A DNA stretch of 64,000 bases from G965227875 sp965227875 (GTDB lineage: Bacteria > Pseudomonadota > Alphaproteobacteria > Rhizobiales > JAJFHC01), in the NCBI GenBank assembly GCA_965227875.1, contig OZ245783.1, positions 2,294,001 to 2,358,000 on the forward strand. Reading direction: 5' to 3'. Every line of letters starts with the position of its first letter. The stretch's first letter is position 1. The translations under genes and the position numbers were made by a program. A model generated the notes under the pieces. The model was not told where the DNA came from. It saw only the letters and a list, made by a program, of their open reading frames with translations, and ran no database searches. Shown piece by piece: positions 24,724 through 34,927 of the stretch.

Positions 24724-24745
24724 GGCATGCCGGACAAGTTCGAAA

Positions 24746-26392
24746 GTGGTTGACCTCGAAGACTACGACTATGTGATCGTCGGCGCCGGGTCCGCCGGCT
24801 GCGTGCTCGCCAACCGGCTGAGCGCCGACCCGTCGGTGCGCGTTCTGGTCGTCGAAGCCGGCCCGATGGACCGCGACCTGATGATCCACGTCCCGGCGGG
24901 CGTCTACCGCGCGTTCCGCGACCCCCGCATCAACTGGAACTACGTGACGGAATCGGAGCCGGAACTGTTCGGCCGCACGGTCGAGATGCCGCGTGGCAAG
25001 GTCGTCGGCGGATCCTCGTCGATCAATTCCATGGTCTACATGCGGGGCCATCCGCTCGACTACGACCGCTGGGCGGAAGAGCATGGCCTGCCCGAGTGGC
25101 GCTACGAGAACTGCCTTCCCTATTTCAAGGCCGGTGAGTCGAGCGACCGCGGTGCTGACGACTGGCGCGGCGGCGACGGTCCGCTTGGCGTGTCGAAGGG
25201 CAGTTTCGAGAACCCGCTGTTCGACGCCTTTCTCGAAGCCGGCCGCCAGGCGGGGCAGGGATATTCCGATGACCTCAACGGCTACCGGCCCGAAGGCGTC
25301 GCGCGGCTCGATGCCACCAAGCGCCACGGCCGGCGCTGCAGTGCGGCCGTCGCCCACCTCCGCCCGGCGCTGCGGCGCCCGAACCTGACCCTGAAGACCC
25401 GCGTGATGGTGCATCGTGTCGTCATCGAGAACGGCCGCGCGACCGGTATCGCCTGCGTCCGGGCCGGCCGACAGGTGACCTACCGCGCCGCCCGCGAGGT
25501 CATCCTGTGCGGCGGCGCCATCAATTCGCCGCAGACGCTCATGCTGTCCGGGATCGGTCCTGGAGACCATCTTCGCGCGCACGGCATAGAACCCGTCGCC
25601 GACCTGCCCGGCGTCGGCCGCAACCTCCAGGACCATGCCAGCGTCATCGTCCAGTACGCCTGCACCAGGTCGTTCCCCATCCATCGGGCCGCGTCGCCCC
25701 TGAACAAGGCGGCCATCGGCCTGCGCTGGCTGCTCGGCCGCTCTGGCATCGGCGCTTCGAACATCTGGGAGGCGGGCGGCCTCATCAGGGGCAATCCGGA
25801 CGTGGCCTATCCCAATCTCCAGTATCACTTCGGCCCGGTCGGGTTCGAATACGAGGACGACGAGATCCGCCTTCGCCAGGCCTTCGCCCTGCATATCGAC
25901 CAGCTCCGGCCGCGCAGCCGCGGGCGCATCGACCTGCGCTCCGCCGATCCGGAGGAGAAGCCGGCATTGCATTTCCGGTATTTCGACCATCCGGAGGATC
26001 TGCGCGAACTGGTCGAGGGGGTTCACAAGGCGCGCGACCTGATCGCGCAGCCGGCCTTCGATGCCTTCAGGGGTGCGGAACTCGATCCGGGACCTGACGT
26101 CCGCAGCGACGCCGAGATCGAGGCCGCCATCCGGCAGATGACGATCACCGACTATCATCCCTGCGGGACCTGCCGGATGGGCCACGGACCGGATGCCGTC
26201 GTCGACGACCGGATGCGGGTTCACGGCATCGAACGGTTGCGGGTGGTCGATGCATCGGTCATGCCGGACATCATCAGCGCAAATCTCAACGCGCCGACCC
26301 AGATGATCGCCGCGCGCGCCGCCGACTATATTCTCGGACACCCCCAACTGGCGCCGTTCCGCGCCCGTTTCTCGTTTCGCGAAGAGGCGTGA
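24746..26392 (+). CDS. GMC-family FAD-dependent oxidoreductase (choline dehydrogenase-like)
   Basis: 548 residues if started at the GTG 24746 (VVDLEDYDYVIVGAGSAGCV). The FAD Rossmann motif GAGSAG is at the N-terminus. GMC signature 1 (KVVGGSSSINSMVYMRGHPL) is near 85 and signature 2 (GGAINSPQTLMLSGIGP) near 253. The catalytic His lies in HPCGTCRMG near 472, followed by NLNAPTQMIAARAADYI. Substrate alcohol unknown. The start is doubtful: an out-of-frame ATG at 24727 reads MPDKFESG and then stops, and an in-frame ATG at 24704 overlaps murU. The gene interrupts the usual murU-addB junction and abuts addB. Confidence 0.85.
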   Translation: MVDLEDYDYVIVGAGSAGCVLANRLSADPSVRVLVVEAGPMDRDLMIHVPAGVYRAFRDPRINWNYVTESEPELFGRTVEMPRGKVVGGSSSINSMVYMRGHPLDYDRWAEEHGLPEWRYENCLPYFKAGESSDRGADDWRGGDGPLGVSKGSFENPLFDAFLEAGRQAGQGYSDDLNGYRPEGVARLDATKRHGRRCSAAVAHLRPALRRPNLTLKTRVMVHRVVIENGRATGIACVRAGRQVTYRAAREVILCGGAINSPQTLMLSGIGPGDHLRAHGIEPVADLPGVGRNLQDHASVIVQYACTRSFPIHRAASPLNKAAIGLRWLLGRSGIGASNIWEAGGLIRGNPDVAYPNLQYHFGPVGFEYEDDEIRLRQAFALHIDQLRPRSRGRIDLRSADPEEKPALHFRYFDHPEDLRELVEGVHKARDLIAQPAFDAFRGAELDPGPDVRSDAEIEAAIRQMTITDYHPCGTCRMGHGPDAVVDDRMRVHGIERLRVVDASVMPDIISANLNAPTQMIAARAADYILGHPQLAPFRARFSFREEA

Positions 26393-26424
26393 CCTCGACC
26401 GCCAAACCTGATTTTCTTGGCGCC

Positions 26425-29400
26425 ATGGATTCGCGGAAAGAACCCCGGCTGTTCACGGTGCCCGCCGGCGCGCCGTTCCTGAGCGTGCTGGCCGGACACA
26501 TTCTCGCCGGCGGGTTTCCCGAAGCCGGCCGCCCGCCTCCCGGCCCGTTCGATCTCAGCACCTATACGGTCCTCGTTCCGACCCGCCGTGCGGCGCGTGC
26601 GCTGGCTGACGCCTTTCTCGACATCAGCGATGGCGCCGCACTCATGCTGCCGCACATCCGCCCGATCGGGGATATCGACGAGGACGAACTGGATGCCGGA
26701 GAGCTGGTGGGGACGGGTGACGCCGACCGGCTTCCCGAAGCCGCAGGCTCCCTTGCGCGGCGTCTCTCGGTGGCCGCCGACCTGCTCGATCTGGCCCGCT
26801 CGCCCGGTCACGACGGCCTGCGCATCGACAACCCGGTCCAGGCGCTTCTGCTCGCCGGTGAACTGGTCGGCCTGGTCGACTTGCTGGACACCGAGGATAT
26901 CGACTATGCCGCCATCGCCGGGCTGATCCCCGAGGAGTATGCCGCGCACTGGGCCGTCACCCGCGAGGTGCTGCAGATCGTTCTCGAGCGCCTCCCCCGC
27001 CGCCTGGACGCGAGTGGCGAGGTCGGACCCATGCAGCGGCGCAACATGCTGCTGCGGCGTGAAGCGGATGCGCTCGCGCAAAACCCTCCGGAGGGGCCGG
27101 TCATCGTCGCCGGGTCGACGGGCAGCATCCCGGCGACCGCACGGCTTCTCTCCGTCGTCGCCCGGCTGGACAACGGCGCGGTCGTCCTGCCCGGTCTCGA
27201 CCTGGGGCTCGACGAGGAAAGCTGGGCGAACCTTGCGCCCGGTCACCCCCAGTACGGCATGAAGCAGCTTCTGGCGTCCATCGGTGCGGAGAAGATGGCC
27301 GTTCTGCCCCTGCTGCCGGCAGGGCCCGTCCCCGATACCGGCGCCCGGTTCCGGCTTCTCGGCGAGGTCATGCGGCCGATAGAGACCACCGACCGCTGGG
27401 CCAATCTGCAGGACAACATCTCCGACAGCGAACTCGACAGGGCGCTCGACGGCCTTACGCTCCTTACCGCGCCCGGACCACGCGAGGAGGCGCTCGCGAT
27501 CACCCTTGTGCTGCGCCACGCGCTGGAGCAGGAGGGCCGCACCGCGGCGCTCGTCACCCCGGACCGCGGGCTGGCCCGGCGGGTCATCTCCGAACTTCAG
27601 CGCTGGGGCGTCGAGGCTGACGACTCAGCCGGCATTCCGTTGTCCCATTGTCCCGTCGGCCGGCTGGCGCTGCTTGTCGCCGAGCTCGCCGCCGACGGTT
27701 TCGCACCGGTGCCGCTCCTGGCCTTTCTCAAGCATCCGCTGGTCCGTCTCGGGGCCGGTCGCGCCGCCGTTCGCCGGGCCGCCCGTGCGCTCGAACTGGT
27801 GGCCCTGCGGGGCCTGCGCCGACTGGGCGGTCTCGACGGGATCCGCCGGGCCGCCGCGGACTGCCGGGCCGCACAGGCCGAAAAAGCCTATCTGCACCAG
27901 GCCGTGCGCCGGTTGAGCGATCGCGACTGGGCCGCGGTTTCGGACCTCGTCGACCGGCTGGAGACCTGCTTCGCACCGCTGACGGCGCTGTTCGACGGTT
28001 CATCGGGGGCGGGCCTGGAGGAACTCGTGCGAGCGCATCTCGACGTGCTCGAAGCCGTGATGGAGCCGGGACCCGATGACGACACGGAGGCATCGGCCGG
28101 CCCCTGGTCCGGCGATGCGGGCGAGGCGCTGGCCGGGATGTTCACGGAAATCCTGCAGGCGTCTGGCCATGCGCCGGTGCTGGCGCCGGGCGACTACCCT
28201 GCCTTCATGCGCCCCCTGGCCGATGCCGTGGCCGTCCGGCCCCGCTATCGCCGGCATCCCCGCATCAGCATTCTCGGCCTGCTGGAAGCCCGCATGATGC
28301 AGGCCGACGTCATGGTGCTCGGCGGGCTCAACGAAACCGTATGGCCGCCGGTGGCCAATGTCGACGCCTGGCTCAACCGGCCCATGCGCACCGCAATCGG
28401 CCTGCCGCCGCCCGAGCGCAGGATCGGGCTCGCCGCCCATGACTTCGTGCAGGCGGCCGCCTCGCCGCGCGTCTATCTCACCCGTGCGATCAAGGCCGAC
28501 AATGCGCCCACCGTACCGTCGCGCTGGCTGCTGCGGCTCGAGGCCATTCTCGCCGGAACGGGCCGGCGCAATGCACTGCTTCCGGGCGAGGATGAGCCCT
28601 GGCTTGCCTGGGCGGCCGGGCTCGACCGTCCGGCGGCCGACATGCCGGTGGTAAAGCCGAGGCCGGCGCCGCCGGTGGAGGCCCGCCCGGCGGCGCTCAG
28701 CGTGACCCGGATCGAAGTTCTTGTCCGCGATCCGTACGAAATCTTCGCGCGCAATATCCTCAGGCTGGAGGAAATCGACCCGATCGACGCGCAGCCGTCT
28801 CCTGCGGACCGCGGCAACCTCGTCCATGAGGCCATGCACAGGTTCACCATGGCCCATCCCGGCCTGCTCGGGACCGACGCCCTCGACAAGCTGATGGAGA
28901 TCGGGGAAGAGGTCTTCGCCCGCTTCGACGACCGGCCGGCGGTCCGGGCGTTCTGGTGGCCGCGCTTCGTGCGCGCCGCCCGCTGGTTCATCGCGCTTGA
29001 GGAGAAACTGCGCGAGAACGTGGCCGGCCAGCACACCGAGGTCGATGGTCGGCGCACCGTGGAGCATGAGGCCGGCAGTTTCACGCTGACCGCCCGCGCG
29101 GACAGGATCGACCGCCTTTCGGATGGAACCCTGCGCATCGTGGACTACAAGACCGGCGCCCTGCCGACCATGGCGCAGGTCGAACGCGGCTTCTCGCCGC
29201 AATTGCCGCTCGAGGCGCTGATCGCCGCGAAAGGCGGTTTTGCCGGGGTCGATGCGGCCGGGACAGCGCAACTCGTCTACCTGTCGCTTGCGGGGGGCCG
29301 CAAGCCCGGTGAGGCGCGCTTCCTTTCCGAGCCCGACCGCCTCGTCGAGGAGGCCCATGCCGGCCTGAAGGCCCTGCTGCAGCGCTACGCCGATCCGCGG

Positions 29401-29514
29401 ACCGTATACACGCCGCGACGGGCGGTGGAGCAGGAAAGGTTCGCCCGGCCCTACGATCATCTCTCCCGGCTGGCCGAATGGGCCCTGCGGGATACCCTGG
29501 AAGGCACGCGGTGA
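26425..29514 (+). CDS. addB: AddB, double-strand break repair helicase/nuclease subunit
   Basis: 1029 residues from the ATG at 26425; a GTG at 26389 overlapping the GMC stop is the alternative. AddAB resects double-strand breaks for RecA loading. The protein has the helicase-like scaffold of alphaproteobacterial AddB (PRLFTVPAGAPFLSVLAGHI at the start; VMVLGGLNETVWPP near 640). A C-terminal PD-(D/E)XK nuclease carries GNLVHEAMHRF and TLRIVDYKTGALP. addA follows, its GTG overlapping the addB stop by 4 nt, as expected for two subunits made in fixed ratio. Confidence 0.93.
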   Translation: MDSRKEPRLFTVPAGAPFLSVLAGHILAGGFPEAGRPPPGPFDLSTYTVLVPTRRAARALADAFLDISDGAALMLPHIRPIGDIDEDELDAGELVGTGDADRLPEAAGSLARRLSVAADLLDLARSPGHDGLRIDNPVQALLLAGELVGLVDLLDTEDIDYAAIAGLIPEEYAAHWAVTREVLQIVLERLPRRLDASGEVGPMQRRNMLLRREADALAQNPPEGPVIVAGSTGSIPATARLLSVVARLDNGAVVLPGLDLGLDEESWANLAPGHPQYGMKQLLASIGAEKMAVLPLLPAGPVPDTGARFRLLGEVMRPIETTDRWANLQDNISDSELDRALDGLTLLTAPGPREEALAITLVLRHALEQEGRTAALVTPDRGLARRVISELQRWGVEADDSAGIPLSHCPVGRLALLVAELAADGFAPVPLLAFLKHPLVRLGAGRAAVRRAARALELVALRGLRRLGGLDGIRRAAADCRAAQAEKAYLHQAVRRLSDRDWAAVSDLVDRLETCFAPLTALFDGSSGAGLEELVRAHLDVLEAVMEPGPDDDTEASAGPWSGDAGEALAGMFTEILQASGHAPVLAPGDYPAFMRPLADAVAVRPRYRRHPRISILGLLEARMMQADVMVLGGLNETVWPPVANVDAWLNRPMRTAIGLPPPERRIGLAAHDFVQAAASPRVYLTRAIKADNAPTVPSRWLLRLEAILAGTGRRNALLPGEDEPWLAWAAGLDRPAADMPVVKPRPAPPVEARPAALSVTRIEVLVRDPYEIFARNILRLEEIDPIDAQPSPADRGNLVHEAMHRFTMAHPGLLGTDALDKLMEIGEEVFARFDDRPAVRAFWWPRFVRAARWFIALEEKLRENVAGQHTEVDGRRTVEHEAGSFTLTARADRIDRLSDGTLRIVDYKTGALPTMAQVERGFSPQLPLEALIAAKGGFAGVDAAGTAQLVYLSLAGGRKPGEARFLSEPDRLVEEAHAGLKALLQRYADPRTVYTPRRAVEQERFARPYDHLSRLAEWALRDTLEGTR

Positions 29515-32500
29515 CGGAACGGCCCACACCGGTGGCGGCGGCGACCGACGTGCAGCGCCGCGCGTCCGATCCGGCGGTGTCCGCCTGGGTCTCGGCCAAT
29601 GCCGGTTCCGGGAAGACATACGTTCTCGTCAACCGCGTGATCCGGCTTCTGCGGTCGGGCTGCCGGCCGGATCAGATCCTCTGCCTGACCTTCACCAAGG
29701 CGGCCGCCGCCGAAATGTCGAACCGGCTGTTCCGGGTCCTTGGCGAATGGACCACCCTGGACAGTGACGAACTGGCGCGCCGGCTCGAGAGCGTCGAAGG
29801 CCGCCGGCCTGCCGATGAGGACGACCTGAAGGAGGCCCGAAAGCTGTTTGCCAGTGCGGTGGAAACACCCGGCGGGTTGAAGATCCAGACCATCCACGCC
29901 TTCTGCGAAAGCGTCCTCCAGCGTTTTCCGCTCGAGGCCGGCGTGCCGCCAGGGTTCACGATCCTCGACGAGCGCGCCGCGCGCGAGCGTCTTGCCGACA
30001 TCCGCGACCGGATGCTTGTCGCCGCACGAAGCGGAGGCGCGCTCGGCGAGGCCTTTGCCCGGCTGGAGGATAACATCGCCGAAAGCGGCCTCGACAGCCT
30101 GCTGAAGGAAGCGCTGCTCAACAGGACCGACCTTGTCCGCGCGCTTGACGGCGAGAACGCGTTGGCCTTCATCGACGCCTGGCTGAGGGCACGCTTCGAA
30201 CTGGCGCCGGATGCAACCCCGGAGAGCCTTCTCACCGAAGCGGCAAGTCTGGATGATGAAGGCCGGCAGGTTCTCGAGCGGGTCGCGCACAGGGCGGCGC
30301 AGGGCGGGAAGAAGGACGGCGAGCTCGCCGAAAGGATCGTGTCGGTTCTCGATGCGGTGGATGACGGGACGCGGTTCGAGGCGCTCGAAGACCTTTACCT
30401 GACCACGCAGGGCAAACCCAGAAAATCCCTGATGACCAAATCGCTTGCCGCCGATCTCGCTCCCGAGGCGGAATGGCTGGAGGCGGCGTTCGCCCGTTTC
30501 CTGGATCTGCGCGAGGCCCGCTGGTCGGCGACGCTGGTCGTGACGACCCTCGCCCTGATGGAAATCGTGCGTTTCATGCTGGAGGGGTACGGCAGGCTCA
30601 AGGCGGCGCGGGGAGAACTCGACTACGAGGACCTGATCACGGGCACGGTCAGGCTCTTTTCGCGCAGCAGTGCCGCCTGGGTCCTGTACAAGCTCGACAA
30701 CGGCATCGACCATGTCCTCGTCGACGAGGCCCAGGACACAAGTCCCGAGCAGTGGGCGGTCATCCAGGCGCTGACCTCGGAGTTCTTCGCCGGTGAGGGC
30801 GCCCGGTCCGGACCGCGGACTGTGTTCGCGGTGGGCGACGAGAAACAGTCCATCTACAGCTTCCAGGGCGCCCGGCCCGAAGAGTTCGAAGCCATGCGAA
30901 GCTTCTTTGGCCGGAGGGCCGAGCGTGCCCGGATGGACTTCACGAATGTGCCGCTGACCGTATCCTTCAGGTCGGTCGCGCGGGTGCTCGAGGCCGTCGA
31001 TCTGGTGTTCGCCGATCCGGACGCCGCGCGCGGTCTCGGCGCGGACGCGGACCGTATCGTGCACCAGGCGGTCCGCGGCAGCGGGGCGGGACGCGTCGAG
31101 CTCTGGCCTCCGGTGGTGCCCGAGGATGATGACGACGAGGGCCGGGCCTGGGACGAACCGCTCGACCGGCCGGGCCCGCTCAGCCCGCGTGTGCGGCTCG
31201 CCGAGACCATAGCCCGGCGGATACGCGGGTGGATCGGCACGGAGGAACTGGCCTCGCGCGGCCGGCCTGTCGCCGCCGGCGACATCCTGATTCTCGTGCG
31301 CCGGCGCGACGCGTTCGCCGATGCCATGGTGCGCGCGCTCAAGCGCCATGGTGTGGCCGTGGCCGGCGCCGACCGGCTCGTGCTGACCGATCACATCGCC
31401 GTGCTCGACCTCATCGCGCTGGCCCGTTTTGTCCTGCTGCCCGACGACGACCTGTCGCTGGCGACGGTGCTCAAGAGTCCGCTCGTCTGCGCACCGGACG
31501 GCGGCTGGCTCGACGACAATGACCTATTCGCCCTTGCCTACGGCCGGCAGGGAAGCCTGTGGGCGGCGCTCGCGGCCCGGGCAGACGGGCCGGGCAGCCG
31601 TTTTGCCGATGCGTATCGCAGGCTATCGTCCTGGCTCAATCGGGCCGACCGCGTCCCGCCCTACGAGTTCTTCGCTGCCGTGCTCGGTGCCGACGGCGGC
31701 CGCGAGCGGTTCAAGGCCCGGCTCGGCGAGGAAGCAGACGATCCGCTCGACGCGTTTCTCGACCTGGCGCTCGACTATGAGCGCAACCGCGTTCCGTCGC
31801 TCGAGGACTTCGTGCACTGGATCGGCGCCGCGCAGACCGAGATCAAGCGCGACATGGAGCATGGCCGCGACGAGGTCCGGATCATGACGGTCCATGGCGC
31901 CAAGGGACTGGAGGCGAACATTGTCATCCTGCCGGACACCTGTTCCGTGCCCGGTCACCATCACGACCCGGGATTCCTGTTCCTCGAACGCGAGGGAGGC
32001 GGTGCCCGCGTACCGGTCTGGTCGGGCCGGGCTCCGGAGGACAACGAGGCTCTGGCCGAGGCACGCCTGAGATCGCGCAACGTGCGCGAGGCGGAGTACA
32101 ACCGCCTGCTCTACGTGGCGCTCACCCGGGCGAGCGACCGTCTCTATGTCTGCGGTTACGAGGGCAAGCGCGGACGGCCGGAAAACTGTTGGTACGACCT
32201 CGTGTCCCGCGCTCTCCGGGACCATTGCCGGCCGGTCGTCCTCGACGATGGCGAGGAAGTCCTGCGGATGGACGCACCGGGCGATGGTGACGCCGACCCG
32301 GATGGAGGCGCGGCCTCGGCGGTCGAGGCCTGTCGCCCGCCGCCCGCCTGGGCATTGCGCGATGCGCCGCCCGAGCCGCCGCTTCTAAGGCCCTTGTCGC
32401 CGTCCCGGCTCGAGGCCTACGAAGCGGGAGACGCGGCAGGGGGCGGACAGGCGGTGCTCTCTCCGCTCGAGGATCTGGACGGGCGGCGCTTCCTGCGCGG

Positions 32501-33014
32501 CAGGCTCATTCACCGCCTTTTGCAGTATCTTCCCGACTGGCCGCCCGGAAGCAGGTTCGAAAGGGCGCGTGAATTCGCAAGCCGGTTCGCCCCCGATCTG
32601 GAAGCGGGTGTCCGCGAACAGGCCGTCGACGAGGTTCTGGCCATCGTCGGAAACGAGGCTTTCGCCCCGCTGTTTTCCCCGCTGAGCCGGGCCGAGGTGC
32701 CGCTCACCGCCCGGCTGCCGGTCCGCGGGCCGGACGGCCGCCCCCTCGTCATCTCGGGCCAGGTCGACCGAATCGCCGCGGCTGGCGATTCGGTTCTCGT
32801 CGTCGACTACAAGACCAACCGTCCGCCACCCCTGGACGTTGAGGACGTAGCCCCCCTCTACCTGAGGCAGATGGCCGCCTACCGCCTAGCAATCAGTGAG
32901 GTTTTTCCGGGAAAAACAGTGACTTGCTTTCTTCTCTGGACCGACGGTCCGCGCCTCATGGAGCTGCCTTCGCCCCTGCTGGAGGACGTGTTCGCGAGGC
33001 TCGGCGCCGGTTGA
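29511..33014 (+). CDS. addA: AddA, ATP-dependent helicase/nuclease subunit
   Basis: 1167 residues from the GTG at 29511. UvrD-family helicase: Walker A ANAGSGKTYVLVNRVI near 27-42, LCLTFTKAAAAEM, Walker B VLVDEAQDTSPEQW near 402, VGDEKQSIYSFQGARPEEF near 442, and the late motif MTVHGAKGLEANIV near 792. The C-terminal RecB-like nuclease has GRLIHRLLQYLPDW and VLVVDYKTNRPP near 1100. Partner of AddB. All helicase and nuclease residues I can check are present. Confidence 0.96.
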   Translation: MTERPTPVAAATDVQRRASDPAVSAWVSANAGSGKTYVLVNRVIRLLRSGCRPDQILCLTFTKAAAAEMSNRLFRVLGEWTTLDSDELARRLESVEGRRPADEDDLKEARKLFASAVETPGGLKIQTIHAFCESVLQRFPLEAGVPPGFTILDERAARERLADIRDRMLVAARSGGALGEAFARLEDNIAESGLDSLLKEALLNRTDLVRALDGENALAFIDAWLRARFELAPDATPESLLTEAASLDDEGRQVLERVAHRAAQGGKKDGELAERIVSVLDAVDDGTRFEALEDLYLTTQGKPRKSLMTKSLAADLAPEAEWLEAAFARFLDLREARWSATLVVTTLALMEIVRFMLEGYGRLKAARGELDYEDLITGTVRLFSRSSAAWVLYKLDNGIDHVLVDEAQDTSPEQWAVIQALTSEFFAGEGARSGPRTVFAVGDEKQSIYSFQGARPEEFEAMRSFFGRRAERARMDFTNVPLTVSFRSVARVLEAVDLVFADPDAARGLGADADRIVHQAVRGSGAGRVELWPPVVPEDDDDEGRAWDEPLDRPGPLSPRVRLAETIARRIRGWIGTEELASRGRPVAAGDILILVRRRDAFADAMVRALKRHGVAVAGADRLVLTDHIAVLDLIALARFVLLPDDDLSLATVLKSPLVCAPDGGWLDDNDLFALAYGRQGSLWAALAARADGPGSRFADAYRRLSSWLNRADRVPPYEFFAAVLGADGGRERFKARLGEEADDPLDAFLDLALDYERNRVPSLEDFVHWIGAAQTEIKRDMEHGRDEVRIMTVHGAKGLEANIVILPDTCSVPGHHHDPGFLFLEREGGGARVPVWSGRAPEDNEALAEARLRSRNVREAEYNRLLYVALTRASDRLYVCGYEGKRGRPENCWYDLVSRALRDHCRPVVLDDGEEVLRMDAPGDGDADPDGGAASAVEACRPPPAWALRDAPPEPPLLRPLSPSRLEAYEAGDAAGGGQAVLSPLEDLDGRRFLRGRLIHRLLQYLPDWPPGSRFERAREFASRFAPDLEAGVREQAVDEVLAIVGNEAFAPLFSPLSRAEVPLTARLPVRGPDGRPLVISGQVDRIAAAGDSVLVVDYKTNRPPPLDVEDVAPLYLRQMAAYRLAISEVFPGKTVTCFLLWTDGPRLMELPSPLLEDVFARLGAG

Positions 33015-33037
33015 CGAACAGGTGATACGGGCGAGGC

Positions 33038-33066
33038 TTGACCGGCCTTGGGGCAGTCACTACCTT
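33038..33066 (+). promoter_or_regulatory. Putative trxA promoter
   Basis: TTGACC (33038-33043), 17-bp spacer, TACCTT (33061-33066). It lies in the 144-bp gap between addA and trxA, so trxA probably has its own promoter in addition to read-through. Confidence 0.45.
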
Positions 33067-33158
33067 TTCTGGAAAGTGGAAGCGGCTGCCCCTGTGGCGC
33101 CGCGTTTTTTGGTCCGTTCGGGCAGAGGCCCGGCGGACGTCAGAAAGGTTCAGCTCCC

Positions 33159-33479
33159 ATGGCAACTGAGAATGTGTCCGACGACAGCTTCGAAAACGAC
33201 GTGCTCAAGGCCTCCGGCCCTGTCGTCGTCGATTACTGGGCGGAATGGTGCGGCCCGTGCAAGCAGATCGGCCCGGCCCTCGAGGAGATTTCCGGCGAGA
33301 TGGCCGACCAGGTGAAGGTCGTGAAGCTCAATGTCGACGAAAACCCCGCCACGGCCTCGAAATACGGCGTGCGCGGCATCCCCACGCTGATGATCTTCAA
33401 GGACGGCCAGGTGGCCGACACCCAGGTCGGCGCCCTGCCCAAGGGCAAGATCGTCGAGTGGATCGAACGCTCCATCTGA
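33159..33479 (+). CDS. trxA: Thioredoxin
   Basis: 106 residues from the ATG at 33159 (MATENVSDDSFENDVLKASG). The active site WAEWCGPCKQIGPAL carries the canonical WCGPC, and GIPTLMIFKDGQ holds the cis-Pro. General cytoplasmic disulfide reductant for ribonucleotide reductase, peroxiredoxins and others. A longer in-frame extension upstream covers the putative promoter and is not coding. The large repeat array begins about 25 bp downstream. Confidence 0.97.
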   Translation: MATENVSDDSFENDVLKASGPVVVDYWAEWCGPCKQIGPALEEISGEMADQVKVVKLNVDENPATASKYGVRGIPTLMIFKDGQVADTQVGALPKGKIVEWIERSI

Positions 33480-33504
33480 TCCCGCCACGGTCGCCATCCC
33501 CAAT

Positions 33505-34840
33505 CCGAATTGCGCGGGCTTGACCCGCGTATCCAGCGGCGGGCTCCGTCGGCGTTCGGAGCTGGATTGCCGGGTCACGCCCGGCAAGGACGGTGGAGGA
33601 GGGATGGAGGCCGGGACTGAACTCGGCGCGCCCCTCCGCTCTTGATGCCCGCGCGAGTCACGTCGAAACCGGCCGTCGCGCCACTGGGCCCCGGGTCAAG
33701 CCCGGGGCTTCGGTATTTTTGCGTTTCCTGGTTTGCCATCTGACGGTGCCGGGGACGTCCTCCCCATGCTTGAGCGAGCAGTTCGACCATCATCCGAATT
33801 GCGCGGGCTTGACCCGCGTATCCAGCGGCGGGTTCCGTCGGCGTTTGAGGCTGGATTGCCGGGTCGCGCCCGGCAAGGACGGGGGAGGAGGGACGCAGGG
33901 CGGGACTGATATGGGTGCGCTCTTGTGTTTTTAACGCCCGCGCGAGTCTCGTCGGAAGCTGACGTCGCGTAACTGGGCCCCGGGTCAAGCCCGGGGCTTC
34001 GGTGTTTTGGCGTTTCCCGGTTTGACTTCAGGCAGTGCCGGCGACGTCCTCCCCATGCTTGAGCGAGCAGTTCGACCATCATCCGAATTGCGCGGGCTTG
34101 ACCCGCGTATCCAGCGGCTGGCTCCGTCGTCGTTCGGGGCTGGATTGCCGGGTCGCGCCCGGCAAGGACGGGGGAGGAGGGACGGAGGGTGAACCTCGTC
34201 AGTTCGCGCCTCTGTGCGGTCGGGGGCCCATCCATGTGTTTCTATGGCCGCCATCCCCAATCCCGAATTGCGCGGGCTTGACCCGCGTATCCAGCAGCAG
34301 GTTCCGTCGGCGTTCGAGGCTGGATTGCCGGGTCACGCCCAGCAAAGAAGGGAGGAGGGACAGAGGCCGGGACTGATATGGGTGCGCTCTGATGTTTTTG
34401 ACGCCCGCGCGAGTTACGTCGAGAGTTGACGCCCCGCCACTGGGCCCCGGGTCAAGCCCGGGGCTTCGGTTTTTTGGCATTTCCCGGTTTGCCATCTGAT
34501 GATGCCGGGGACGTTTTCCCCATGCTTGAGCGAGCAGTTCGACCATCATCCGAATTGCGCGGGCTTGGTCCGCGTATCCAGCGGCGGGCTCCGCCGGCGT
34601 TTGGAACTGGATTGCCGGGTTGCGCCCGGCAAAGACGGGGGAGGAGGCGCGGAGGGCGAACCTCTTCAGTTCGCGCCCATGTGCAGTCGCAGGCCATCCA
34701 TGTGTTTCTACGGCCACCATCCCCAATCCCGAATTGCGCGGGCTTGACCCGCGTATCCAGCGGTTGGCTCCGTCGTCGTTCGGGGCTGGATTGCCGGGTC
34801 GCGCGCGGCAAAGACGGGGGGAAGAGGAACGGGAGCCGGG
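33505..34840. repeat. Intergenic array of six related long repeats
   Basis: A core starting CCGAATTGCGCGGGCTTG and running about 100 bp to CCGGCAAGGACGGGGGAGGA recurs at 33505, 33794, 34083, 34263, 34550 and 34729. Spacings are 289, 289, 180, 287 and 179 bp. The long intervals share a second module, GGGCCCCGGGTCAAGCCCGGGGC (near 33686, 33976 and 34443) then CATGCTTGAGCGAGCAG. The two short intervals share a third module with CCATCCATGTGTTTCTA (34229 and 34695). Copies diverge by scattered point changes and contain GC palindromes. The many short open frames here are products of the repeats, not genes. The last full copy ends near 34840; the mttB gene ends at 34928. Confidence 0.85.
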
Positions 34841-34927
34841 ACTGATCGCCTCATGCTTGCCAGGGGCGGGGCGGAGGGCATGTCCGCTGAACCTCGCGCC
34901 TCGCACCTCGCGGTGGTTGCGGCCGGG

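Noticed and set aside
33505..34840. CRISPR array
   Set aside because: Units are about 100 bp with 180/289-bp spacing, the linkers are themselves repeated, and no cas genes are present.
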